Positions 36,250-49,832 are shown, counted from the first letter of the stretch. The stretch: DNA of 64,000 nt from Anaeromicrobium sediminis (GCF_002270055.1 NZ_NIBG01000017.1:1-64000), one strand, 5' to 3'. Notes: a model not told the origin generated them from the letters alone. Made by a program: numbers and translations.

Positions 36250-36804
36250 TTACATCATAATTCCATTATTTTTTAATTCACATACTCCACATTTTTCACC
36301 AGTTAATTTATCAAAAAAATTTACTTCTTTAAATTCATTAACAAAATAAGGAGCTTCTTTTTTTAATTCTTCCATATGTTCTTCACACAAGTATTTATTT
36401 TTACTTCTCTTAAACTTTTCCGGTAAGTTAGGCATGTTATCCATTATTACATTATCCACTTCTACAGCTTCTTTGCTTGCCAGGGTTAAAGCTATAGGTC
36501 CTGCAGTATCATCCTTTTCAATTTCCTTATATGTAATGTCAGCCATTTTGGCTATGTCCATCATCTTATCTCTAATCATTTCCGGTATATCATTTCTTAT
36601 AACTAACTTATCTATTCTTTTATCTGTAACTTTTTCTTTTAATATGGTCAATGCTTCTTTTTTCATCACTTGTTCTTCCAAAAGCGCAAATACTATTCTC
36701 TCCCTGTAATCTCCCAGCCAATGTTTCTTCTCTTCACCTTTTATCTCAAAGCCACCAGTAAGTCCCATTGTTGTATATTTTTCTAATTCACTTTCAAATT
36801 GCAT
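36250..36804 (-). CDS. yueI: YueI family protein (DUF1694)
   Basis: About 184 residues. GEKKHWLGDYRERIVFALLE...QVMKKEALTILKEK is the characteristic N-terminal half of the YueI family, small proteins of unknown function in Firmicutes. The second half ends in paired cysteines (KYLCEEHMEELKKEA and GEKCGVCELKN) that could bind metal, which is not a feature I recall for all members. An ATG at 36804, preceded by AAAGGATGTGATAT, is preferred over one three codons upstream. Bordered upstream by the large palindromic region. Confidence 0.75.
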   Translation of the reverse strand: MQFESELEKYTTMGLTGGFEIKGEEKKHWLGDYRERIVFALLEEQVMKKEALTILKEKVTDKRIDKLVIRNDIPEMIRDKMMDIAKMADITYKEIEKDDTAGPIALTLASKEAVEVDNVIMDNMPNLPEKFKRSKNKYLCEEHMEELKKEAPYFVNEFKEVNFFDKLTGEKCGVCELKNNGIMM

Positions 36805-36967
36805 ATATATCACATCCTTTTTATATTAAAGTTTAAGTTTTTTAATCTCTAAACCTATATAGATTATAACCGAAATATGAAAAAATTTCTTATATGATAG
36901 ATAAACTACGACCAATCTAAAGGTATATGAACTTACTTCGGTCATATAAATAAAAAATATTTTATAA

Positions 36968-37294
36968 GGCAAGTCACTATCAGACTATGTAGTACGAATC
37001 TTATAGTTAGGATAGAAGGTTCACAATTGTTTACAGCATATGATGTTCTGATGTTCCACCTTCTAAAAATTTTTCATCCATATTCCCTTGTAAGTAGCTA
37101 AAATTTAATAAACTTGGACGTAGTTATCTATAGACATAGCACTTCCAAACTCATTAAACTCTAAATACCTACAAGTTTCTATAATTCAAATTTTTTTTAA
37201 AATCATAGAACATCACAATCTTCTAGTGCAAACAATCATGAACTTTCTAACGCTATTATAATATTTACACTATATAGTCTGATAGTGACTTACC
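36968..37294. repeat. 327-bp imperfect palindrome
   Basis: The left half read forward and the right half read in reverse complement align along essentially their whole length about a centre at TCTATAGA (37127-37134). Ends: GGCAAGTCACTATCAGACTA versus GGTAAGTCACTATCAGACTA. Middle: GATAGAAGGTTCACAATTGT versus GTTAGAAAGTTCATGATTGT. Near the centre: CTTGTAAGTAG versus CTTGTAGGTAT and AATAAACTTGGA versus AATGAGTTTGGA. No transposase, no target duplication seen. Confidence 0.88.
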
Positions 37295-37376
37295 TGTGAA
37301 ACGTTTTGATTTATAGAAACGTAGTAGGTTCACAAAAGTTAAGTTTGGAAGCAGTTTATCTATAAAGATACTATAT
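37295..37376. repeat. partial third copy of the palindrome half-unit
   Basis: Reads TTATAGAAACGTAGTAGGT ... AAGTTTGGAAGCAGTTTATC, matching the inner part of the half-unit in the orientation of the left half. On the other side, GATAGATAAACTACGACCAA (36896-36915) matches the reverse complement of the centre, TATAGATAACTACGTCCAAG. Confidence 0.7.
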
Positions 37377-37421
37377 CTATTATTTATATTTTTCACTTCT
37401 ATTTTTATCTTTATACAATAT

Positions 37422-37450
37422 AAAAAAACCTAGACCATTGGTCTAGGCTT
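37422..37450 (-). terminator. terminator of the atp operon
   Basis: CCTAGACC and GGTCTAGG with an ATT loop make a perfect 8-bp GC-containing stem, followed on the minus strand by TTTTTTTATA. It lies right after the atpC stop codon. Confidence 0.92.
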
Positions 37451-37457
37451 ATTATAT

Positions 37458-37865
37458 TTATTTATCTTTCATTGTAACTAAGATACGAGCCTTCGCACGT
37501 CTAATTGCGTTTCTAGCTCTTTTTTTATCGACATTCTCATCAGAACTATTTAGGTTCTCTTCTGCTCTTTTTAAAGCTTCTTCAGCCCTTTTAACATCTA
37601 TTTCATCAGGCCATTCACATGAATCTGCCACAATAGTAGTTTTCTCAGTTTTTACTTGAATAAAACCACCAGAGCAAGCAGCTTCCTTGAATTTACCATC
37701 TTGTTTTATTTTAACAATACCTGGTGCTAAAGGACTTACTGTATGCATATGATCTTTTAGAATACCTAAATCCCCACTTACAGTTCTAACTACTATTTCT
37801 TCAACTTCACCCTCAAAGAAATCGCGCTCAGGGGTTACTATTTCTAGCTTAAATGTAGAAGCCAT
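37458..37865 (-). CDS. atpC: ATP synthase epsilon subunit
   Basis: 135 residues. N-terminal beta sandwich (FKLEIVTPERDFFEGEVEEIVVRTVSGDLGIL with the conserved GDLGILKDHMHTVSPL) and a C-terminal helical hairpin rich in Ala/Arg/Glu (KRAEEALKRAEENLNS) that can inhibit the motor. Central-stalk component coupling gamma to the c ring. Last gene of the operon, 36 bp after atpD. Confidence 0.96.
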   Translation of the reverse strand: MASTFKLEIVTPERDFFEGEVEEIVVRTVSGDLGILKDHMHTVSPLAPGIVKIKQDGKFKEAACSGGFIQVKTEKTTIVADSCEWPDEIDVKRAEEALKRAEENLNSSDENVDKKRARNAIRRAKARILVTMKDK

Positions 37866-37901
37866 TTCTTCACCTCCTAAAAAGACAAATGAACTTGTCT
37901 T

Positions 37902-39302
<1,401 letters not shown>

Positions 39303-39353
39303 TCACATCCTTTCTGTGAATATAGCATGTATATATTATTTATGTTTAAATTC

Positions 39354-40214
39354 TTATTTCAACGCTTCTGCTCCTCCTACGATTTCTGCAATTTCTTGAG
39401 TTATCGCAGCCTGACGAGCTCTGTTGTAAGTTAGAGTAAGCTTGTCAATCATTTCCTCTGCATTATCAGTAGCATTTTCCATGGCAACTCTTCTAGCGGC
39501 TTGTTCACTAGCAGAAGACTCAGCTAATGCACCGTATAAACTACTTTCTATATATTTAGGTATAATATAATCAAGTAATACTGCTGGGGAAGGTTCATAT
39601 GAAACATATTCATAATCCTCAGAAGTATCTACTTTTTCATTTCCTTCACTGCTAAAAGGAAGTAGTTTTATCATGTCTGGTTCTTGATTTAATGTACTCA
39701 CAAATTGAGTGTATACCAAGTACACTTCGTCTACCATCTCTTTTTCATACAACTTAAGAGCCAAATTGCTAACTTTCTTAGAATGAGCATAAGTTGGCTT
39801 TTCTGATATTCCTATAAACTCTCCATCTATATCGTACTTTTTATTTCTAAAATAATCACGAGCCTTAGAACCAATAGTTATGACAGATACCTCATTCTTA
39901 CCTTCCATACTCTCTAATGCCTTTTTTATAGCATTAATATTGTACCCACCGCAAAGACCTCTGTCTGCAGTAATCACAATATAACACGTCTTCTTCACAT
40001 CTCTAGCTTTAGTATACTTATGGTTTAAGTCTGTAGCAGTAGAAAATATGTCTTGGACCGTTTCTTTTACCGTATGAAAATAAGGTTTTATCTTATCTGC
40101 CCTTTCTCTGGCACGTCTTAATTTTGACGTAGATACCAATTCCATAGCCTTAGTAATTTGCTTAGTACTATTTACACTTCGTATTCTACGCTTGATATCA
40201 CGCATGCTTGCCAT
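39354..40214 (-). CDS. atpG: ATP synthase gamma subunit
   Basis: 286 residues forming the rotary central shaft. N-terminal MASMRDIKRRIRSVNSTKQITKAMELVSTSKLRRAR is the classic coiled-coil start, the middle carries ITADRGLCGGYN, and the C-terminal helix ends TLTYNRARQAAITQEIAEIVGGAEAL. A GAGGTGAGAAG ribosome-binding site precedes it. Confidence 0.97.
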   Translation of the reverse strand: MASMRDIKRRIRSVNSTKQITKAMELVSTSKLRRARERADKIKPYFHTVKETVQDIFSTATDLNHKYTKARDVKKTCYIVITADRGLCGGYNINAIKKALESMEGKNEVSVITIGSKARDYFRNKKYDIDGEFIGISEKPTYAHSKKVSNLALKLYEKEMVDEVYLVYTQFVSTLNQEPDMIKLLPFSSEGNEKVDTSEDYEYVSYEPSPAVLLDYIIPKYIESSLYGALAESSASEQAARRVAMENATDNAEEMIDKLTLTYNRARQAAITQEIAEIVGGAEALK

Positions 40215-40241
40215 CTTCTCACCTCCAGCTCTACAGGAATT

Positions 40242-40324
40242 TAGATACTGGTTTAGGGTTAGGGGTTAAGGGTTAAAAACTATTTAACTCTAAACTCCAA
40301 ACGCTAATCTCTAAACCTAATCTT
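40242..40324. repeat. intergenic palindrome inside the atp operon
   Basis: GGTTTAGGGTTAGGGGTTAA faces AACTCTAAACTCCAAACGCT and ATCTCTAAACC between atpA and atpG. This palindrome sits within a co-transcribed operon, so it is transcribed and should fold as RNA. Confidence 0.8.
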
Positions 40325-40331
40325 TTATTAT

Positions 40332-41852
<1,521 letters not shown>

Positions 41853-41866
41853 TCACCCCTATCAGC

Positions 41867-42409
41867 TTATACTATTATTTGTGCAAGTTCTTCAGCTAGG
41901 TTATCTAAACGATTCTTAATAGTATCATCAAATACCTTGTCTCCTACTCTCACACGAATTCCACCCATTATGGATGGATCAACATTATTTTTCAACTTAA
42001 CCTTTTTATTTGTTACACTAGATAATTTTTCTTCTAATCTCTTTATTGTATCTTCATTTAGCTCAATGGCACTATCTACGATTCCATCTACAATTCCATA
42101 GTATTCATTTGCCATCTTCTCATAAGCTTTTACTATATCATAAAACTTATTTATTCTTCTTTTGTCTAATAGTATTTTAATAAAACTAACTATTTCTTCG
42201 CTTACATTACCTTTGAAGATATTATCAGTTATTACCTTTTTTTCTTCCTTGTTTATCTTAGGAGTTTTGTATAATCTAAAAAGATCTTCATTTTCATCAA
42301 ATGATTTCTTAATAAAATTTAATTCTCCTAAGAATTTGTCTATACATTTACCTTCAAGACCTACATCATAAAGGGCCTGAGCATAGGTTTTTGCTACTAA
42401 TTCTGCCAT
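41867..42409 (-). CDS. atpH: ATP synthase delta subunit
   Basis: 180 residues, the peripheral-stalk top that joins b subunits to the alpha3beta3 head. N-terminal helical bundle begins AELVAKTYAQALYDVGLEG; the C-terminal conserved stretch is NNVDPSIMGGIRVRVGDKVFDDTIKNRLD. Overlaps atpF by 13 bp, so translation is coupled. Confidence 0.95.
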   Translation of the reverse strand: MAELVAKTYAQALYDVGLEGKCIDKFLGELNFIKKSFDENEDLFRLYKTPKINKEEKKVITDNIFKGNVSEEIVSFIKILLDKRRINKFYDIVKAYEKMANEYYGIVDGIVDSAIELNEDTIKRLEEKLSSVTNKKVKLKNNVDPSIMGGIRVRVGDKVFDDTIKNRLDNLAEELAQIIV

Positions 42410-42915
42410 GAGCCATCCCCTACCTCATCAATAAAATTCTCTATTAATTCTTTATGAGTATTTTCGTTAAGTTCCTTATTTAAAACTTTAGAAGTAGCCG
42501 CAACAACTAAAGAAGAAATAGAATCCTTAATCTCAGCTGTAGCCTTTTCCTTTTCTCTTTCAATTTCAACTTCAGCTTTCTCCATTCTTCTTCTAGCCTC
42601 TTCTTGAGCTTCCTTTACAATTTCATCATACTTAACTTGAGCAACTTTAGTTTTTTCTCTTATAATTTGTCTACCTTCTTCTTCCACATTAGAAAGTTTA
42701 TTCTTATAGTCACTTAAAAGTTCCTCAGCTTGTCTATTTTTATCTTCCGCTTTCTTCATGCCCGATTCTATTTCATTAGTTCTGTTGGCCATAAATTCAG
42801 AAACAGGCTTAAATAATAGTTTCTTCATAGCCCAAAATAGAATCAAAAAGTTCACTACTTGAAAACCGGCTGTCCAACTAAGTTCCACTAATCCGGCTTT
42901 TTGAACTATATCCAT
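42397..42915 (-). CDS. atpF: ATP synthase b subunit
   Basis: 172 residues: one N-terminal membrane helix (TAGFQVVNFLILFWAMKKLLF with the conserved FKPV following) and a long charged helical stalk (residues 40-150) rich in Glu, Lys, Arg. A homodimeric stator is expected since only one b gene is present. Confidence 0.96.
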   Translation of the reverse strand: MDIVQKAGLVELSWTAGFQVVNFLILFWAMKKLLFKPVSEFMANRTNEIESGMKKAEDKNRQAEELLSDYKNKLSNVEEEGRQIIREKTKVAQVKYDEIVKEAQEEARRRMEKAEVEIEREKEKATAEIKDSISSLVVAATSKVLNKELNENTHKELIENFIDEVGDGSWQN

Positions 42916-42959
42916 TTATTGCTGCCTCCCTTCATTTTAAGCTAATCCATTTTTATGAA

Positions 42960-43241
<282 letters not shown>

Positions 43242-43290
43242 TCATTTTGAAAAAAGATATTCATCTTCATTTTTTTGTTTTTTTACTATA

Positions 43291-44562
<1,272 letters not shown>

Positions 44563-44563
<1 letters not shown>

Positions 44564-45045
44564 TATTCGTCCTCCTTTCTGCCAAAAATCCTCATATAAT
44601 AAGCTTTATCATTAAACAGATTAGTACCTAATATTACTATCTTAATAAGCACTAATCCTATTATTACCCCAATTACATTTAAATAATCCGCCTTAATTGC
44701 CACATATAAAACTAATCCAGTTATTATGTATCTAAGAAAATATCTACTTGTGGCATATACTTGAGCTTGTCTTGGTTCCATCTCAGATGCCTTTTCCAGT
44801 GTCATAGCTAATAATCTGAAGTTTAGCATTCCTATACTCGTTCCAAATATTAAAGCCATTATTATTGGCTTTGAATTATCAAATAATATAGTAGCTATTG
44901 TTCCTATAACAAATGCAGATAATATGGTATATTTATAAGTTTTAAGTTGCAAGTCTCTTGTAAAGGACAAAACTACACTTCCCTTCTTAAAGGATTTCCA
45001 TGTATCAAATGTCATTTTGATTGTTGTCTGAATTATTAATTGCAT
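44563..45045 (-). CDS. atpI: ATP synthase subunit I
   Basis: 160 residues with four hydrophobic helices, low conservation, in the standard atpI position. AtpI-type proteins help assemble the c ring. The start is uncertain: MTFDTWKSF ten codons in is a plausible alternative. Overlaps the atpB start by one base. Confidence 0.85.
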
Positions 45046-45134
45046 TAGTTAGAATTTATAGTCTTTTTTGTCATTTTTGAATACTGTAAATTTTTAGAAT
45101 TTTCACTTTGTAAGTTTAAGTCATTTGACATTTG

Positions 45135-45359
45135 TCACTTTTTTTCGTCAAAGTTTTTAATGATTAGTTTGTATATATTTAGAAAAGCACTTATTACTCC
45201 TAATATTATGAATATTAACATGAAGATATATCTAGTTCCTATTAATTGGTCTAAATACTTACCTATGTAGAGGCATCCACCTATGGTCACTACCATGATT
45301 ATGCCCAATTGACTTACTAATGTAAGATTTTTAAATATCTCTCTTTTCATTCTCTTCAT
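45135..45359 (-). CDS. atpZ: AtpZ/AtpI family small membrane protein
   Basis: 74 residues, two helices (LGIIMVVTIGGCLYIGKYLD and YIFMLIFIILGVISAFLNIYK) with a conserved polar D(Q)L between them. First gene of the atp operon, matching AtpZ, which with AtpI has been linked to cation supply and c-ring assembly. AGGGGA abuts the first ATG; an ATG three codons later is also possible. Confidence 0.82.
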   Translation of the reverse strand: MKRMKREIFKNLTLVSQLGIIMVVTIGGCLYIGKYLDQLIGTRYIFMLIFIILGVISAFLNIYKLIIKNFDEKK

Positions 45360-45372
45360 TCCCCTAGTAATA

Positions 45373-45400
45373 ATTATAGCACTTGTGTAAAAATATACAA
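45373..45400 (-). promoter_or_regulatory. predicted sigma-A promoter of the atp operon
   Basis: On the minus strand TTGTAT (45400-45395), a 16-base spacer and TATAAT (45378-45373). The predicted start would leave a very short leader before the atpZ ATG at 45359. Confidence 0.5.
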
Positions 45401-45746
45401 GACTCCTTTTGTTGACATATTTTTAACACAGTCTATGCAAATGTTTTCCTTTTGCAATTCACGAGGCTCAAACTTTCAAGTTGAATATCTTAATTTTTTA
45501 TTAACATGTCTATCATACCTTCCATAGAGTTTTAAAAAATAATTTTCTGTAACTGTTACCTAGACTTAGTTACACATAAATCTTATAATTCCATTATGTT
45601 TTTTTAAACATATGAATAAGTATTCATGAATTGAAGTTCATTTTGAAAACTTTTATATTTTTTTAACAATCATGATTATTTTTTAACCCCGATTAAATAA
45701 TTATAAAAAAAAGTTTTGAAAAAATTTTTTTTAAACTTTCAAAATT

Positions 45747-45777
45747 AAAAGTCCCATACATAGTATGGGACTTTTTT
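45747..45777 (-). terminator. terminator after CoA-transferase operon
   Basis: GTCCCATAC (45751-45759) pairs with GTATGGGAC (45763-45771) around ATA, flanked by A- and T-runs so it could work in both directions. Confidence 0.92.
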
Positions 45778-45782
45778 CTTTA

Positions 45783-46433
45783 TTATATTTCCATTTTCTT
45801 TAAGTTTTCAGAAATTATTAATTCTGCTTCTGTAGCATTTTTTACATCTTCAATTGAGAAGTCTGGATTAATCTCAAGAAGTACGATTCCGTCCTTAGTT
45901 ACTTCCATAACTCCCATTTCTGTAATAATCATATTAACTTGGTTTGCTGCTGTTAATGGTAATTTGCACTCTTTTAAGATCTTAGGTTTTCCCTTAGCAG
46001 TATGAGTCATAGATATAATAACCTTCTTAGCTCCTACAACTAAGTCCATAGCACCGCCCATTCCTGGAACCAATTTACCAGGAATCATCCAGTTAGCTAA
46101 GTTTCCTTTTTCATCTACTTGTAAGGCACCTAAAACTGTTACGTCCACATGGCCACCCCTAATAATAGAGAATGACATGGCACTATCAAAAAATGCAGCT
46201 CCAGGAACAGCTGTTACAGGCTGTCCTCCAGCATTCACAAGATCCATATCAGCATCTTCTGCTGCTGGTGCAGGTCCAAGACCTACGAATCCATTCTCAG
46301 ACTGTAATGTAACGTCCATATCAGATGGTATGTAATTAGCAACCATAGTAGGTAGTCCAATACCTAAGTTTACCACATCTCCATCATGTAATTCCTTTGC
46401 AACTCTTCTAGCTATAATTTCTTTAACATTCAT
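45783..46433 (-). CDS. atoA: 3-oxoacid CoA-transferase, beta subunit
   Basis: 216 residues. The catalytic Glu lies in the SENG motif: [17 protein letters not shown] (near residue 45). [19 protein letters not shown] and [18 protein letters not shown] are typical of AtoA/ScoB/CtfB. Forms a heterotetramer with the next gene (3 bp apart) to move CoA between acids; in this cluster acetoacetate produced by the BKACE enzyme is a likely acceptor. Acetate, butyrate or other acyl-CoA donors cannot be separated by sequence. Confidence 0.92.
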   Translation of the reverse strand: MNVKEIIARRVAKELHDGDVVNLGIGLPTMVANYIPSDMDVTLQSENGFVGLGPAPAAEDADMDLVNAGGQPVTAVPGAAFFDSAMSFSIIRGGHVDVTVLGALQVDEKGNLANWMIPGKLVPGMGGAMDLVVGAKKVIISMTHTAKGKPKILKECKLPLTAANQVNMIITEMGVMEVTKDGIVLLEINPDFSIEDVKNATEAELIISENLKKMEI

Positions 46434-46436
46434 ATT

Positions 46437-47084
46437 CTACACCTCCACAATATAATCTACAAATAGGGCAGGAGTCATAACATCAGTAGCATCTATTTCA
46501 CCAATTTCTACTACCTTTTCTGCTCCTACTATAACTGTATCTGCAGCTGTAGCTATAAGTGGATTAAAGTTTCTAGTTGCTTTATTGAAATACAGATTAC
46601 CTTTTTTATCTGCTATTGAAGCTCCTACTAAAGCAATATCAGCTCTTAAAGGCTTCTCTAATAAGTATACCTTACCATCTACTTCAATCTTTTGCTTTCC
46701 TTCTTCTACTATAGTACCTACTCCTGTAGGAGTTAAAATTCCTCCAAGACCATTTCCACCAGCACGTACTCTTTCAGCTAGTGTTCCTTGTGGTACTAAT
46801 TCACATTCTATTTCACCAGAATTCATTTGAACTCCTACTTCAGGATTTAATCCTACATGTGATGCAATAACCTTCTTAACTTGTTTGCTCACTACAAGTT
46901 TTCCAACTCCTCTATCTGGCCATCCTGCATCATTAGCAATAATAGTTAAATCTTTTACACCTTTTTCTACTAAAGCATCCATAAATTTTTCTGGTGTTCC
47001 ACAAGCCATAAATCCACCAACCATAATAGTCATACCGTCTTTAATTAGATTCATAGCCTCTTCTAGTGTTGTAATTTTGCTCAT
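46437..47084 (-). CDS. atoD: 3-oxoacid CoA-transferase, alpha subunit
   Basis: 215 residues. N-terminal ISEEAMNLI-like start (TTLEEAMNLIKDGMTIMVGGFMACGTPE), the oxyanion loop and GTLAERVRAGGNGLGGILTPTGVGT are diagnostic of the AtoD/ScoA/CtfA family. Lies 3 bp upstream of atoA; a GGGGGTGTTTAT ribosome-binding site precedes it. Separated from the BKACE gene by about 400 bp containing palindromic repeats, so it may have its own promoter. Confidence 0.92.
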   Translation of the reverse strand: MSKITTLEEAMNLIKDGMTIMVGGFMACGTPEKFMDALVEKGVKDLTIIANDAGWPDRGVGKLVVSKQVKKVIASHVGLNPEVGVQMNSGEIECELVPQGTLAERVRAGGNGLGGILTPTGVGTIVEEGKQKIEVDGKVYLLEKPLRADIALVGASIADKKGNLYFNKATRNFNPLIATAADTVIVGAEKVVEIGEIDATDVMTPALFVDYIVEV

Positions 47085-47489
47085 ATAAACACCCCCGTTT
47101 TTATATTAATTAACAAATGTATTACAACTGTATTGCTACCTTATATATTGTAACACATTTATAGGAAAATGATTGCCCATTTTTAAAATTTATTTTGTTA
47201 ACTTTTTGTTTTTCGACTTAAGAAATTCCGTTATTCTACAATTCGTGACAAATATTGCATTTAATTATTACCTTCTAATAGCTAATAATTAAAAATACCT
47301 CTTCCCTAGATATTAATCTTTAATCATTAGCCATTAAATATGATGGAGACAGTTACTAAATTATATACTGAAGGAATATATAAAATACTAACGGTCCCCC
47401 TATACCATTTTAAAAGTCAAAGTTAATAACCTAAAGCCAACGTACAGTGTCCATTAATCCTAGGTCACTAACTCTTAACTAATAACCTA
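47085..47489. other. gap between atoD and BKACE genes
   Basis: 405 bp, AT-rich. It carries two repeat-like segments (47272-47341 and around 47418-47490) and possibly a promoter for atoDA. No gene seen. Confidence 0.55.
47272..47341. repeat. intergenic palindrome
   Basis: TAATAGCTAATAATTAAAA pairs with CTTTAATCATTAGCCATTA; 16 of 19 positions are complementary. Belongs with the GTTAGTCGTT/TTAACC palindromes. Confidence 0.7.
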
Positions 47490-48308
47490 TTATTTCATTC
47501 CTAATATTACTCTTGCTTCCTCCGGTGTAGCTATTTCTCTTCCAAATTCCTTAGCAATTCTAACTACCCTTTCTACCAGCATAGAATTAGAAGCTAATGT
47601 ATCCTTATCATACTTAATCACATCTTCAAGACCAGTTCTCACATGTCCACCTAACATAATTGCCATGGCAATCATATCTACTTGACATCTACCAATTCCA
47701 GATACGGAGAATGTGGATCCTGCTGGTAGAGATTCTACCATGTGAAGTAGGTTCTTTGGAGTACCAGCTATAGAACCAGGCACATTCATAACTAGGTTAA
47801 AGTGTACAGGTGCCTTTAATATACCCTTTTTAATAAATCTCTTCGCATTATCAATCATACCTACATCAAAGGCCTCAACCTCTGGCTTAAGATTATTATC
47901 ATACATCTTAGTTGCTAAAGCCTTAATTAAGTCTGGTGAATTGGCATTTACACTTGTTGGGAAGTTTGAAGAACCAGTAGATAAACTTGCCATTTCAGCT
48001 CCAGGTATATCTAACATTTGACCTCTCCACTCAAGTGTATTTTCTCCACCACGAGCACCAGTAGACACTTGTCTTATAATATCCACATTTTCTTCATCTA
48101 ATTTTCTTAGAACCTCTTCAAATAATTCCCTTTTACTTGTTGGTTTTTCATTTTCATCCCTTACATGTATGTGTGCCACAGCAGCACCTAATTCTCTACA
48201 TTTTTTAATATCCTCTACTATTTCATCAATTGTAACAGGAGTATGAGGATTTAATTCCTTTGTAGGAACATTTCCAGTATGTGCAATAGTTATAACTAAT
48301 TTCTCCAT
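47490..48308 (-). CDS. beta-keto acid cleavage enzyme (BKACE, DUF849)
   Basis: 272 residues, TIM-barrel Zn enzyme that condenses a beta-keto acid with acetyl-CoA to give acetoacetate plus a new acyl-CoA. Zn-site AAVAHIHVRDENEKPT (two His), STGARGG, PEVEAFDVGMIDNAKRF, NVPGSIAGTPKNL and GGHVRTGLEDVIKYDKDTLASNS align with Kce (3-keto-5-aminohexanoate cleavage enzyme) from lysine fermentation. The other lysine genes (kdd, kal, aminomutases) are absent, so a different beta-keto acid is likely, presumably the product of the adjacent aminotransferase. Confidence 0.9.
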   Translation of the reverse strand: MEKLVITIAHTGNVPTKELNPHTPVTIDEIVEDIKKCRELGAAVAHIHVRDENEKPTSKRELFEEVLRKLDEENVDIIRQVSTGARGGENTLEWRGQMLDIPGAEMASLSTGSSNFPTSVNANSPDLIKALATKMYDNNLKPEVEAFDVGMIDNAKRFIKKGILKAPVHFNLVMNVPGSIAGTPKNLLHMVESLPAGSTFSVSGIGRCQVDMIAMAIMLGGHVRTGLEDVIKYDKDTLASNSMLVERVVRIAKEFGREIATPEEARVILGMK

Positions 48309-48317
48309 AATAGCCTC

Positions 48318-48400
48318 CTTATTCGTTATGGGTTTGGAGTTTAGGGTTAGGGGTTTAAATCAAACTCTTATCCCTAAACCCTAATCTCTTAACCTCTTTC
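48318..48400. repeat. intergenic palindrome, TTAACTC flavour
   Basis: GAGTTTAGGGTTAGGGGTTT faces CCCTAAACCCTAATCTCTTA between the aminotransferase and BKACE genes. Confidence 0.8.
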
Positions 48401-49767
48401 TATATTTCGTATCCTAATTCTTTACAAGTCTTTTGAATTCCAGCTTCAAAGGAAGCGAATAACTCATCTACTTCTTCTTTTGTTATATTAACTGGCGGTG
48501 CTATTAGGCAGTGATCTCCTCTTACTCCATCTACACTTCCTCCACCAGGATAAATCACTAAACCTTCTTCTAAACAATGATTAGTTAACATACCCTTTAC
48601 TGCTTTTTTAGTGTCAAATGGTTCTTTAGTGTCTTGATCTTTAACGAACTCAATACCAATCATTAATCCCTTACCTCTAATATCTCCTACGATAGGATAT
48701 TTGTATAGAGTTTGGATTTTTTCCATTAAGTAATCTCCCATAACAGCAGCATTTTCTACAAATCCTTCTCTTTCCATTATTTCAATTACTTTGTGAGCAA
48801 TTCCACAAGATAATGGATTTCCTGCATAAGTGTGTCCATGAACAAAGTGTCCAGAACCTTCTACCATTATTGTATTAAATATTTTATCGCTAGCAATACA
48901 AGCTCCCATTGGAGTATATCCACAGCTCATTCCCTTAGCTGTAGTTATAATATCTGGAACTACATCAAAATGCTCCATCGCAAATTTCTTACCAGTTCTA
49001 CCAAATCCAGCCATTACTTCATCTACTATTAATAATACGTCATACTTATCACAAATAGCTCTAACCATTTCAAAGTAAGTCTTAGTAGGGTGAACTCCTG
49101 GAGCTGCAGATCCTACAACTGGCTCCGTAATAAATGCAGCCACATTATCTGCTCCAATTCTTATGATTTCAGCTTCTAGAGCCTCAGCAGCCTTTATACT
49201 AGTTTCTTCTAATGTTTCACATCCCCATGGATTTCTATAGTGATAAAATTGTGGAATCTTAGGGAAATTAATTAACATTGGGTCATATATTTTTCTTCTT
49301 CCAGTGATACCTGTCATTGATAATGATCCCATAGTATTTCCATGGAATGAGTTCCACTTAGAGATAACTTTCCACTTAGAGCTTGATGCTCCATCTCTTT
49401 CAACAAAGTATTGTCTTGCCATTTTAATAGCAGTTTCAGTAGATTCAGATCCACCAGATACGAAGTATACATGGTTTAAATCTCCTGGTGCCCACTCTGC
49501 AACTTTAGCAGCACAATCTTCAATAGAGTCTACTGTCCATCTAGAAAGATGTGTAAATGCAATTCTTTCAACATGCTCTTTAACATACTCTGCCACTTCT
49601 TTATTTCCATGTCCAATATTAGCTACAGCTGATCCTGAACAACCATCTAAATATTTCTTTCCCTTTTCGTCATAAAGGTAAACACCTTCGCCTTTTACGA
49701 TTTTTGGATAATGCCAATTTTGATTTCTGTAAAACACATGATTTTTAGGTGCCTTATTAAGACTCAT
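48400..49767 (-). CDS. class III (omega/beta) aminotransferase
   Basis: 455 residues, PLP-dependent. YLDGCSGSAVANIGHGN near residue 40, FVSGGSESTETAIKMARQY near 103, FHGNTMGSLSMTG near 142, VDEVMAGFGRTGK near 248 and the Schiff-base Lys in DIITTAKGMSCGYTPMGA near 280. Class III enzymes act on amino groups distant from the carboxylate, such as beta-alanine, beta-amino acids or GABA. Placement next to a beta-keto acid cleaving enzyme suggests it makes that keto acid. Co-acceptor probably pyruvate or 2-oxoglutarate. Confidence 0.9.
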   Translation of the reverse strand: MSLNKAPKNHVFYRNQNWHYPKIVKGEGVYLYDEKGKKYLDGCSGSAVANIGHGNKEVAEYVKEHVERIAFTHLSRWTVDSIEDCAAKVAEWAPGDLNHVYFVSGGSESTETAIKMARQYFVERDGASSSKWKVISKWNSFHGNTMGSLSMTGITGRRKIYDPMLINFPKIPQFYHYRNPWGCETLEETSIKAAEALEAEIIRIGADNVAAFITEPVVGSAAPGVHPTKTYFEMVRAICDKYDVLLIVDEVMAGFGRTGKKFAMEHFDVVPDIITTAKGMSCGYTPMGACIASDKIFNTIMVEGSGHFVHGHTYAGNPLSCGIAHKVIEIMEREGFVENAAVMGDYLMEKIQTLYKYPIVGDIRGKGLMIGIEFVKDQDTKEPFDTKKAVKGMLTNHCLEEGLVIYPGGGSVDGVRGDHCLIAPPVNITKEEVDELFASFEAGIQKTCKELGYEI

Positions 49768-49832
49768 AATTAACTCCCCTTTTTTGTTATTAATTTTATA
49801 ATTTTATTAATTTATTATCTTTTTAAATAACT

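Larger units (their letters stand above)
36814..37457. other. 644-bp non-coding region with nested palindromes
   Basis: No credible gene. It is occupied by alternating inverted copies of one sequence: a partial copy around 36896-36960, the 327-bp palindrome 36968-37294, another partial copy 37295-37376, and the atp operon terminator at 37427-37449. Confidence 0.8.
45360..45782. other. gap between atp operon and CoA-transferase genes
   Basis: 423 bp, very AT-rich. It contains the atp promoter (45373-45400) at one end and the CoA-transferase terminator (45747-45777) at the other. Between them I see no gene or clear element. Confidence 0.6.

Noticed and set aside
47490-48308. Lysine fermentation (kce) operon
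   Set aside because: The enzyme is Kce-like, but kdd, kal and the lysine aminomutase genes are absent and an aminotransferase is present instead.
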